DNA of 64,000 nt from Pedobacter steynii (GTDB taxonomy: Bacteria; Bacteroidota; Bacteroidia; Sphingobacteriales; Sphingobacteriaceae). Both the position numbers and the translations under genes were made by a program. Location of the stretch: NCBI RefSeq assembly GCF_001721645.1, contig NZ_CP017141.1:3782001-3846000 (forward strand). The letters run 5' to 3'. This document shows, piece by piece, positions 9,647 through 17,972 of this stretch. Position 1 is the stretch's first letter. Each line of letters begins with the position of its first letter. Under the pieces are notes generated by a model. That model was not told the origin of the DNA and did not search any database. It was given only the letters and a program-made list of their open reading frames with translations.

Positions 9647-10516
9647 TTATAGGTTGGCGGACAGGGCCTTGTAGTAATTTTCTGAAGCTTCCTGATGGGT
9701 ATCTAAGAAAAGATAGGGCTCGATCAGTTCCAGTTCCATCAGGTTTAATTCCCCGTTTACAATTAAGCCATCAACTCTCGCATACAAACAACCCTGTGCA
9801 TATTGTTCAACATAAGCTGCGGCACTTTTAATATGTTTGTCGAGGCCTTGCTGAACATTCACGCTACCACCGTGATAAGTTTGCACCCTGAAATCACCAT
9901 CTTTTGGTATTTTCAATAAAGAATGGCTATACTTTCCTTCAAAGAAGAGAAACGACCATTCTCCATCATGGATCTCCGGCATAAAAGGCTGGGCTACAAA
10001 AGCTTCTTCCTGTAATAATCCGTTAATTTCAGCTTCATGACCGGAAAGGTTCTGAGCTGTTAAAATATAAGTGTTTTTAGCTCCTGCACTGATGCAAGGC
10101 TTGATGATTAGCTTTTCGGTCTTGAAATGGGCCATAAGTGCATTCAGGTCCAGACGCTCTCCCTTTTCAAGGAATAAAGAAGGGATTACGGCTAAGCCCG
10201 AGTCTGCAATTTCGCCGAGGTAATGTTTGTCCATATTCCACCTTACCCGTTCGTAAGGGTTCAGTAGTTTTACGTTTAAAGCTTCCAGATGATCGAGCCA
10301 TTGTTTAAATTCTGCGATGTGTTCATGGTAATCCCATGGGGATTTAATAATGGCTACCTCATAGTTTTTCCAATCTGCCGCAGGATCATTCCATATGACA
10401 CGTTCTATGGAAAGGCCTTTGCCTATTAAAAACTCTAGTAAGGTTTTATCCTCATCTACAGTGGTTGAGGTATATTTTTCCTGGATCTGGTAAGAAACAT
10501 AAGCGATCTTCATCAT
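9647..10516 (-). CDS. ATP-grasp ligase-like protein (glutathione synthetase / RimK fold)
   Basis: A 289-residue ATP-grasp protein. The N-terminal part has the SPWDYHEHIAEFKQWL and LLNPYERVRWNMDKHYL segments typical of the group that includes the D-cycloserine biosynthesis ligase DcsG. The central part has IIKPCISAGAKNTY for nucleotide binding, and the C-terminal part has LYARVDGLIVNGELNLMELELIEP for metal/ATP coordination. These enzymes join a carboxylate to an amine or thiol using ATP. The substrate is unknown. The start may be either of two adjacent ATG codons. It stands alone, convergent with the operon before it. Confidence 0.85.
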   Translation of the reverse strand: MMKIAYVSYQIQEKYTSTTVDEDKTLLEFLIGKGLSIERVIWNDPAADWKNYEVAIIKSPWDYHEHIAEFKQWLDHLEALNVKLLNPYERVRWNMDKHYLGEIADSGLAVIPSLFLEKGERLDLNALMAHFKTEKLIIKPCISAGAKNTYILTAQNLSGHEAEINGLLQEEAFVAQPFMPEIHDGEWSFLFFEGKYSHSLLKIPKDGDFRVQTYHGGSVNVQQGLDKHIKSAAAYVEQYAQGCLYARVDGLIVNGELNLMELELIEPYLFLDTHQEASENYYKALSANL

Positions 10517-10545
10517 TCAAAAAGGGTTAGGGGGTAAAGATATCA

Positions 10546-10806
10546 TTAATGGGTTAATTTCCATATGTTATAGGCTTGAGGAAGGCAATGGCCGCAAGGT
10601 CTGTAGCCTGCCTGCAGGGCCTCCTGCTCATCCTTAAAAAAGACCCGGTTTTCTACTTTCATGCGTTTCCCCGAGGAGCAGTTCAGCAGGCCATATATTT
10701 TGTTTTTTTTATACCCTCCAAACTTGATTTTTCCCGCTTTTATCAAAGAGGCAAGTTGCTTTTTTCGTTCATCGGGATGGAGGCCAAGGCTTAAATGAGA
10801 GATCAT
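10546..10806 (-). CDS. Small Ada-type metal-binding domain protein
   Basis: An 86-residue protein that matches the Ada metal-binding (Ada_Zn_binding-like) domain across most of its length: YKKNKIYGLL.CSSGKRMK.ENRVFF, then GYRPCGHC. In Ada the domain binds zinc through four cysteines, one of which takes methyl groups from DNA phosphotriesters. Here only three cysteines are present (one after GLLN and two in PCGHC), so the methyl-accepting site may be altered. It lies about 30 bases upstream of, and on the same strand as, the ATP-grasp gene. No methyltransferase domain is attached. Confidence 0.75.
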   Translation of the reverse strand: MISHLSLGLHPDERKKQLASLIKAGKIKFGGYKKNKIYGLLNCSSGKRMKVENRVFFKDEQEALQAGYRPCGHCLPQAYNIWKLTH

Positions 10807-10812
10807 ATTTTT

Positions 10813-10896
10813 AATGGGTTGTCACAAGATTTGGACAGGCAGGCAAGGTAGGAAGTAAATATAATCGTGTCAACCCGGATCTTGCGAAAACCCATT
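10813..10896. repeat. Large imperfect inverted repeat upstream of the Ada-like gene
   Basis: Bases 10813-10830 and 10879-10896 are inverted copies (16 of 18 positions match; ends AATGGGTT / AACCCATT) around a 48-base loop. It falls 7-90 bases upstream of the reverse gene at 10806. It could be an RNA hairpin in that gene's leader, an operator, or a repeat remnant. Confidence 0.5.
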
Positions 10897-11036
10897 TCAT
10901 TCTACCTTTAGAAGCCATCGTCAGCACACCAATGGAATAGAATTATTTTAGCTTCCAAATCTATAAAATAACTGAATGGTTCCTGCTGCTTAAGTAATAG
11001 TGCTTTTTCCTATATTCGTTGGGGGATAAATAACGA

Positions 11037-11624
11037 ATGACAATTCAAAACAGGCTTTCTGATCAGGAACTGGTGGCTCTTTTAAAAGAGAGAAATCAAG
11101 CTGCATTCACGGAAATCTACGACAGGTATTGGCGGATCATGTATGGTCATGTTTATAAGATGCTATTGGACGAAGAGGAGTCAAAAGATGTCATTCAGGA
11201 ACTATTTAGCAATTTATGGATCAATTCTGATCGTATTCCGGATCAGTTAAACCTTCCGGGGTACCTGTATATAATGGCAAAAAATAAGGTACTAAACTTG
11301 ATCCGCAGGAATAAGTTTCAGACTGCCTACCTCAATTCTTTGTCAGATTTTATCACGGAGGCCAGTACGGCTACCATAGATCAGTTGAATGAACGTGATT
11401 TGGCTATGGCCATAGAAAGAGAAATTCAAAGTCTTCCGCCAAGGATGAAACAGGTTTTTGAATTAAGCAGGAAAGAGAACCTTTCCTATAAAGAGATTGC
11501 AGACCGGCTGGGAACGTCAGAAGAAACCGTTAAAAAGCAGGTGCACAATTCTATCAAATCTATCAAACATCACCTGAAGGAATCAGGCGGAGCTGCAGTG
11601 TTATTGCTGACTTTTCTACGCTGA
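11037..11624 (+). CDS. ECF-type RNA polymerase sigma-70 factor (second unit)
   Basis: A 195-residue ECF sigma factor, clearly related to the one at 1690: it opens with LSDQELVALL, has region 2 as KDVIQELFSNLW, and has region 4 as the helix-turn-helix around YKEIADRLGTSEETVKKQV. It precedes a FecR-type anti-sigma gene and a susC/susD pair in the same order as the first unit. A near-match to the Bacteroidetes -7 element (TATATTCG, 11011-11018) lies 18 bases before the start. Confidence 0.92.
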   Translation: MTIQNRLSDQELVALLKERNQAAFTEIYDRYWRIMYGHVYKMLLDEEESKDVIQELFSNLWINSDRIPDQLNLPGYLYIMAKNKVLNLIRRNKFQTAYLNSLSDFITEASTATIDQLNERDLAMAIEREIQSLPPRMKQVFELSRKENLSYKEIADRLGTSEETVKKQVHNSIKSIKHHLKESGGAAVLLLTFLR

Positions 11625-11750
11625 TTTTTGAACCCGGGATTTATCTCATTCTGTAGAGCAATATTTTTTTTAATGCCGGATACCCCCTGAGTCTTTTTCA
11701 TGTGTTTTATTTTAAAGGGAGCGGAAAACTCAGCCTTAAATCCTAACACT

Positions 11751-12905
11751 ATGAACCATCAGGAAGTACAGAAACTCATCGAAAGCTACAACCAGGGGAC
11801 TGCAAGCCCGGAAGAACGGGCATGGATAGACCATTGGTATCTGAAAGAGGCTGCCAAAAGAAGTCTGACTGAAGATCAGGATTTTGATCACCTGAATGGA
11901 GAAATATGGGACGGTGTACTGAGCAGGGCCGGCCTTTCGCAAAAGAAACAAGCTAAGATCTGGTATCGGATCATGGCTGCTGCAGCAGTTCTGCTGATTG
12001 TAGGAGCAGGAATCTGGTTTTATAAAAATAACCATCTGGCTGATCCCTTACCAAAAGAGAAACAGTATGTTCAGGATCTTCCTGCCGGAGGAAATAAAGC
12101 GGTATTGACCCTTGGGAACGGTGAAAAAGTAGTACTGACGGATGTAGCCGAGGGAAAAATTGCCGAGCAGGCCGGAATCAATATCAGCAAAACTGCAGAT
12201 GGACAACTGATTTATACAATAGATCCTTCGGCAGCTCAAAATGAAAATACTTCGATGACTTATAATACCATCGAAACGCCTAAGGGGGGGCAGTATCAGA
12301 TCAATTTGCCCGATGGGACCAGAGTCTGGCTGAATGCTTCTTCCTCCCTGAAGTATCCCACCCGGTTTATTGCAAACGAAAGAAAAGTTGAACTGAAAGG
12401 CGAAGGCTATTTTGAGGTTGCCCGGGATCCGGGAAAACCTTTTCGCGTGATGAGCAGCAAGCAGGAGGTAGAGGTATTGGGAACGCATTTTAACATCAAC
12501 GCCTATGCAGATGAAAATGGCATCCGGACCACTTTACTGGAAGGAAGCGTAAAAGTAAAAGAATCGGGGCATGATGCCCTGCTCAAACCAGGGGAACAAT
12601 CTTTGCTGAGCGGGAATAGAATGGAGATTAAACCGGTGGATACGGAAATGGCAGTGGCCTGGAAAGATGGATACTTCCTATTTAAAAAAGCAAGTATTCA
12701 AACCCTGATGCGGCAATTGTCGAGGTGGTATGATGTAGAAGTCATTTATTCAGGGAACATTCCGGCAACTTCATTTACAGGGAAAGTACACCGCAATACG
12801 AGTCTTGCACAAACATTGGAGCTTCTCAGTTTTTCAAAAGTTAATTTCAGGATCGAAGGAAAAAGAATGAGCATTATATATCCTTCCTCTGGAATACCAA
12901 AATAA
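11751..12905 (+). CDS. FecR-type anti-sigma factor with DUF4974 tail (second unit)
   Basis: A 384-residue anti-sigma factor. The ATG at 11751 ('MNHQEVQKL') is preferred over an upstream in-frame codon at 11700 because it gives the usual N-terminus. A cytoplasmic N-terminal domain is followed by a membrane helix (IMAAAAVLLIVGAGIWF, about residues 72-90), then the FecR domain with TPKGGQYQINLPDGTRVWLN, and DUF4974 at the end. It is close in order and motifs to the protein at 2333. It should gate the sigma factor at 11037. Confidence 0.92.
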   Translation: MNHQEVQKLIESYNQGTASPEERAWIDHWYLKEAAKRSLTEDQDFDHLNGEIWDGVLSRAGLSQKKQAKIWYRIMAAAAVLLIVGAGIWFYKNNHLADPLPKEKQYVQDLPAGGNKAVLTLGNGEKVVLTDVAEGKIAEQAGINISKTADGQLIYTIDPSAAQNENTSMTYNTIETPKGGQYQINLPDGTRVWLNASSSLKYPTRFIANERKVELKGEGYFEVARDPGKPFRVMSSKQEVEVLGTHFNINAYADENGIRTTLLEGSVKVKESGHDALLKPGEQSLLSGNRMEIKPVDTEMAVAWKDGYFLFKKASIQTLMRQLSRWYDVEVIYSGNIPATSFTGKVHRNTSLAQTLELLSFSKVNFRIEGKRMSIIYPSSGIPK

Positions 12906-13136
12906 CCACGAACCAAATAAACCAAACAATCAATAACCAAATCTAAACCAAATTTAAACATGAAAAGAGCACTCAGGATGCGGTGATTCACCGTTGGGGA
13001 GACGACATAAAAAACCGCAGAAGTAGGTCGAAGTACTTCTACGGTAAGTATTTGAGTCAACCCGGATTTCTGATGAAATCAGGAATAAAAAATCAATTGG
13101 AAACGAATTCTTGTATTAACCCAAACATTCAAAAGT
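12906..13136 (+). promoter_or_regulatory. Structured leader ahead of the second susC gene
   Basis: It parallels 3476-3696. There is an eight-codon ORF (12960-12986, MKRALRMR then stop), then a 12-bp hairpin with one mismatch (13014-13025 with 13034-13045). These are followed by GAGTCAACCCGG, a CTGAT/ATCAG hairpin, and TGTATTAACCCAAA just before the start. The two leaders share order and short blocks but differ in stem sequence. Compensating stem changes are what a conserved RNA structure would show, but two copies do not prove it. Confidence 0.4.
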
Positions 13137-16100
13137 ATGAAAATAAATGCTTTTAACCTAGCTATGCCCAAAACATGGCGCCCTAGTAAAATACTTATAG
13201 TCATGAAATTAACCACTTTCCTGATGATGATCAGCCTGATGTATGCAAGTGCAAAAGGCTATAGCCAAATCAATCTGAATGAACGGAATACCACATTGGA
13301 TAAGGTATTCCAGCTCATTGAAAAACAAACAGATTATGTTTTCATAATCAGGAATTACGATGCCAGTCGGGCGAACATTTCGGTGAAACTTAGAAATGTG
13401 TCCATTAATGAGGCTTTGACACAATGTCTTAAAGACCTGCCTTTAACGTTTAAGATCATTGGTAAAAATATCGCCATCGTTGAAAAAGAAATGGCTCGGG
13501 AGCAGTTAAATACTCCCGTCATTCTCCCTGTAGACGTCAGAGGGAGGGTGTTAGATGCGAAAGGTCAGCCACTTCCTGGTGTAAATGTGATGGTAAAAGG
13601 AATAGCCGGAAAAGGAACCAGTACAGATATAGAGGGTAGGTTTTCCCTTAATGCCAATCCCGGCGACCTGCTGGTATTTAGTTTCATTGGTTTTAAAAAG
13701 AAAGAGATAAGGGTAGAGACTGCCCTGGTTCCGGATATCATGCTCGAAGAAGAGCCTGCGCAGCTGGAGTCTGTTGTGGTAGTGGGATACGGTGCGGTAA
13801 AAAAGACCGACCTTACCGGTTCCGTATCATCCATAGGTGCAGAAAAGATTACCCAGGTAAAAGGGGTCTCCAATGTTGCGCAGACGCTGCAGGGACAAAT
13901 GGCAGGTGTACAGGTAAATCAGGGCTCCGGACAGCCAGGTGAGGGGATGAAGATTTCGATCAGGGGAACTAACTCCATCAGTGGCGACAATGCCCCTTTA
14001 TATGTGATTGATGGAATTCTTTCCCAGGGGATATCTGCCCAGCTCAATGTAGATGACATTGCTACAATTGATGTTTTAAAGGATGCTTCTTCAACGGCTA
14101 TTTATGGTTCCAGAGGTGCAAATGGCGTCATCATGATCACTACAAAAAGTGGGAAAACCGGAAAGCTTCAGGTGAATTATGACGGATATTACGGATTTCA
14201 GGACCTCAGAAAAAGAAAAGACCTGATTGACGCTTCGGAATATGGACAACTTCAAAATGAAGTGGCTGCAAATGATGGTCAGCCTTTACCTTTCACTGCA
14301 GAAGAAATTAAAGCCCTTGGAAAAGGAACCGACTGGCAATCTCTGGTTTATAAGACTGCTCCGGTTCAAAACCATACTTTATCATTCTCGGGAGGGTCGG
14401 ATCATACGAAATACTATACTTCTCTGGGCTATTTCGATCAGAATGGTATTATTGAAAATTCAAACTACAGGCGGTTTTCCTCCCGAATTAACCTGGATCA
14501 GAAACTAAACGAGAAAATAAAATTCAATACCAATTTATCCGTGGTTCAGGACCGTTACAGACAGGCAAATTATGCCGGTGCTGATTTTGGCGGTGTCCCT
14601 TTCCAGACTATGGTGATGCCACCAACCCAGGGCGTATACGATGCAGATGGAAAATATACTGTATTTACTGGTGTGAGCTGGGGCCAAACCAACCCAATAG
14701 GAGTAGCAAAGGAGCAGTACAATCCGAGTAATACCCTGAGAATCCTAGGAAGTGCCGCTTTTACTTATGAGGTCATTAAAGACCTGAAATTAAAAAGTAG
14801 TGTCAGCATCGATGCCAATAACAATAAAACAGATCTATATAACCCGCCAAGCATTACTTTTGGCCAGCCTGCAGGAAAGGCCTCCAAGAGCTATAGCAAC
14901 AATTCTTCTTTTGTAAATGAGAATACTTTGAACTACAACCGTGCCTTTGGACAACATCATTTGGATGTACTGGCGGGGTTTAGTTACCAGTATGATAAAA
15001 ATGAAGGATTGAATAGTAATGAAGCTTCCGGATTTGTGACAGATGATTATTTAAATCATAACATTCAGGGCGCTACCAATAAAGCCCTGCCCAGCACTTC
15101 TTTTGGAGAACGAAACCTGATCTCCTATTTAGGTAGGGTCAATTACAATTATATGGGCAGGTATTTTGCCACTTTTACAGGGAGGTATGATGGCTCTTCT
15201 GTATTCGGGGAAAATAATAAATATGCTTTTTTCCCCTCTGCGGCGCTGGCATGGATCTTATCAGAAGAAGATTTTTTGAAAAACAATGCCACGATATCCA
15301 ATCTGAAACTAAGGGCAAGTTACGGTGCTTCGGGCAGTCAGGCCATTAGCCCGTATCAAACATTGGCAAGGGTATCAGCAGTAAACCCTATTTTCAACAA
15401 TCAGCCTGTATTGGGTTACGTACTGGGGTCATTACCCAATAGAAACCTGAAATGGGAAACCACCAAGGAACTTGATTTTGGTCTGGATCTGGGACTATTA
15501 CAGAATAGAATTCAATTTACAGCCGACTACTATGATAAAAAGACGAATGATCTGCTGCTGAGTGTAGATCTGCCACAATCTTCAGGTTTTAGTGCGGTAC
15601 TGCAAAATCTGGGCTCTGTACAGAACCGGGGTTTTGAGTTCCAGTTGAATACCAGAAACATTGAGGGGCAGGATTTTAAATGGTCCTCTTCCCTGACTTT
15701 TTCTCATAATACGAATAAGGTGACCGATCTGGGTAAAGCCGCTGACGGCAGTCCGATTGTATATAAGGAGGTGAGGGCAGGAGGAAACTGGTTTCCGATG
15801 ATTCTAGGGCAACCTATGCATTCCTTCTATGGGCAAACGGTTGCAGGGGTGTATCAAAGCGATGCCGAAGCGCTCGCAAATGGAGAGCCTCAAAAGCGTG
15901 CCGGTGAGTATAAATTTCTGGATTATAATGGGGATGGCAGGGTAGATGACGCTGATAAACATGTCCTGGCCAATATGACCCCTAAATTTACCTTTGGTTT
16001 TAACAATAGTTTCAATTATAAAAACTTCGACCTGAGCTTGCTGTTTGTGGGTTCTTTCGGGAATAAAATCGTCAATGAATTCAGAAAATATAACCTGACC

Positions 16101-16481
16101 TTGAATGGTTTGTGGACACCGACCCAGGAAGCCTTTGATGCCCGATGGAGAGGTCCGGGTACCAGTGAGACCGGTGATAAGCCTTCTAAAGGAAGCATGC
16201 AATATACCCGGGATTATGCCAATAGCCTTTGGGTGGAAAACGGTTCTTATCTGAAACTCCGTGATGTTACCCTGGGATATACCTTCTCTCCAAAATTGCT
16301 TAAAGCGCTGAATATCGCTTCCATTCGTTTTTATGCCAGCGCCCAGAACTACTTTACCATCACCAAATATTCTGGTTATGATCCGGAAGTTTCCTGGTCT
16401 GTGTCGACTGTAAACGGATGGGATAGGGGGAATTATCCTGCTGCAAAATCGATTACCACAGGTGTTAAAGTTAATTTTTAA
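13137..16481 (+). CDS. SusC/RagA TonB-linked outer membrane receptor with STN domain (second unit)
   Basis: An 1114-residue transporter with the same N-terminal start as the first SusC (MKINAFNL then MPK). It has a signal region to about residue 43, an STN domain (about 48-115), a carboxypeptidase-regulatory-like domain (about 128-205), a plug with VVVVGYGAVKKTDLTG and DASSTAIYGSRGANGV, and a barrel ending in KVNF. The STN domain makes it a likely trigger for the FecR/sigma pair upstream. The barrel differs substantially from the first SusC, so a different ligand is expected. Confidence 0.95.
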   Translation: MKINAFNLAMPKTWRPSKILIVMKLTTFLMMISLMYASAKGYSQINLNERNTTLDKVFQLIEKQTDYVFIIRNYDASRANISVKLRNVSINEALTQCLKDLPLTFKIIGKNIAIVEKEMAREQLNTPVILPVDVRGRVLDAKGQPLPGVNVMVKGIAGKGTSTDIEGRFSLNANPGDLLVFSFIGFKKKEIRVETALVPDIMLEEEPAQLESVVVVGYGAVKKTDLTGSVSSIGAEKITQVKGVSNVAQTLQGQMAGVQVNQGSGQPGEGMKISIRGTNSISGDNAPLYVIDGILSQGISAQLNVDDIATIDVLKDASSTAIYGSRGANGVIMITTKSGKTGKLQVNYDGYYGFQDLRKRKDLIDASEYGQLQNEVAANDGQPLPFTAEEIKALGKGTDWQSLVYKTAPVQNHTLSFSGGSDHTKYYTSLGYFDQNGIIENSNYRRFSSRINLDQKLNEKIKFNTNLSVVQDRYRQANYAGADFGGVPFQTMVMPPTQGVYDADGKYTVFTGVSWGQTNPIGVAKEQYNPSNTLRILGSAAFTYEVIKDLKLKSSVSIDANNNKTDLYNPPSITFGQPAGKASKSYSNNSSFVNENTLNYNRAFGQHHLDVLAGFSYQYDKNEGLNSNEASGFVTDDYLNHNIQGATNKALPSTSFGERNLISYLGRVNYNYMGRYFATFTGRYDGSSVFGENNKYAFFPSAALAWILSEEDFLKNNATISNLKLRASYGASGSQAISPYQTLARVSAVNPIFNNQPVLGYVLGSLPNRNLKWETTKELDFGLDLGLLQNRIQFTADYYDKKTNDLLLSVDLPQSSGFSAVLQNLGSVQNRGFEFQLNTRNIEGQDFKWSSSLTFSHNTNKVTDLGKAADGSPIVYKEVRAGGNWFPMILGQPMHSFYGQTVAGVYQSDAEALANGEPQKRAGEYKFLDYNGDGRVDDADKHVLANMTPKFTFGFNNSFNYKNFDLSLLFVGSFGNKIVNEFRKYNLTLNGLWTPTQEAFDARWRGPGTSETGDKPSKGSMQYTRDYANSLWVENGSYLKLRDVTLGYTFSPKLLKALNIASIRFYASAQNYFTITKYSGYDPEVSWSVSTVNGWDRGNYPAAKSITTGVKVNF

Positions 16482-16500
16482 TCATTTAGAAGAACAGGTT

Positions 16501-17949
16501 ATGAAACGATATATTACATTTTCTCTGCTTACTTTAATGCTGTTGACAACAGTTATTTCCGGATGTAAAAAAGCATTGAATGAAGATCCTAAAACATTTA
16601 TTTCACCGGAGAATTTTTTCAAAAACCCAGAAAGCTATGAGCTCGCCGTATTGGGAATTTATTCCGGATTACCACTCTATTCAGGGAACAGAGCGATGAT
16701 GCTGGAGATGTGCACCGATATTTATGGGGCTCCTGCATCCGCATTTGAACAGGCACTTCCCATGTATCAGAATGCTCCGGCCTCTTTTTATTACAATACC
16801 AGGGAGGCCTGGGGAGGGGCGTATGCCATTATAAAAAATGCAAACTTTATCCTTGAAGAATTGCCAAAGGGACCTCTGGTTGAGCTGAAGAAAAATCAAT
16901 TAATGGCTGAGGCTCGTTTTCTAAGGGCTTATGCCTATTTTTATCTGGTGCAGCTGTATGGTGATGTGCCTATGCCAGTTAAGCCAATTACCGATTATAG
17001 TAAATTACAAATGCCACGAACCGCACAGACTGAAGTCTATAAATTAATCCTGGAAGACCTTAACTATGCAGAAGCAAACCTTCCTGAATCGACTGCTGCT
17101 CAGGGAAGGGTTTATAAACTGGTTTCCACCGCGCTACTGGCCAAGGTTTACCTGACAATGGCAGGAAATCCGCTAAAACAGACTCAGCATTTTGCCCATG
17201 CGAAAGAAAAAGCTATCGCAGTGATCAATTCGGGAAAGTTTCAGCTGGTAAATGATTTCGCTTCGGTATTTCATCAAACGGCATACACTTCCGAATCAAT
17301 TTGGGAGAAACTATATGTGACCGGACTGGGAGGCAATCCGGTACATGGGATCACTTTAACTGCGGCAACCTATAACCCTATCCTGGTCCCTGCCGATTGG
17401 TTTATCAATAGTTTTGCGACCGGCGACCGGCGAAAACAATGGGGAATTGTTCAGAATTACGCGGGCCCGAAAGGAACGGTATTGAGTCCCTTTTTCCAGA
17501 AATTTGCAGATGTATCCGGAGTGGCCGGTGGTACCACCTCTTCGGGGGCAATCGTGAGCTATACCTTTCCATACCTTCGGTTGGCAGAAATGTATTTAAT
17601 TGCAGCCGAAGCCGAAAATGAGGTAAACGGACCTGCCGGTGCCTATGTTTACATCAATGAGATCCGAAAACGTGCGAGAGTAAATAAGGCAGATGTAACG
17701 AATGTGCCCGACTTAACAGGGCTGTCCCAGCAACAGTTCCGGGAAGCAGCATGGATGGAACGTAAATGGGAACTTTGCCTGGAAGGAAGCACCTGGTTTG
17801 ATTTGAAAAGAACGAATACGATGCAGAATATCCAGAATAGAAGAGGTGCAGGGTTGGTGAATCCAATCGGTGCTTACAATCAAACCTGGCTGATCCCTGA
17901 TAATGAGGTAGTCAACAATAATATTGCTCAGAACCCAGTATATAAATAA
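16501..17949 (+). CDS. SusD/RagB nutrient-binding lipoprotein (second unit)
   Basis: A lipoprotein of about 482 residues. The ATG at 16501 ('MKRYITFSLL') gives a signal peptide with lipobox VISGC; an earlier in-frame start inside susC (16462) would not. Family features include 'AEARFLRAYAYFYLVQLYGDVP' near residue 140 and, at the end, 'RLAEMYLIAAEAE' and 'ERKWELCLEGSTWFDLKR'. It lies 19 bases after susC and 23 bases before the beta-helix gene, so all three are probably co-transcribed. Confidence 0.93.
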   Translation: MKRYITFSLLTLMLLTTVISGCKKALNEDPKTFISPENFFKNPESYELAVLGIYSGLPLYSGNRAMMLEMCTDIYGAPASAFEQALPMYQNAPASFYYNTREAWGGAYAIIKNANFILEELPKGPLVELKKNQLMAEARFLRAYAYFYLVQLYGDVPMPVKPITDYSKLQMPRTAQTEVYKLILEDLNYAEANLPESTAAQGRVYKLVSTALLAKVYLTMAGNPLKQTQHFAHAKEKAIAVINSGKFQLVNDFASVFHQTAYTSESIWEKLYVTGLGGNPVHGITLTAATYNPILVPADWFINSFATGDRRKQWGIVQNYAGPKGTVLSPFFQKFADVSGVAGGTTSSGAIVSYTFPYLRLAEMYLIAAEAENEVNGPAGAYVYINEIRKRARVNKADVTNVPDLTGLSQQQFREAAWMERKWELCLEGSTWFDLKRTNTMQNIQNRRGAGLVNPIGAYNQTWLIPDNEVVNNNIAQNPVYK

Positions 17950-17972
17950 TTATAAAATAATCCCGTTGATTT

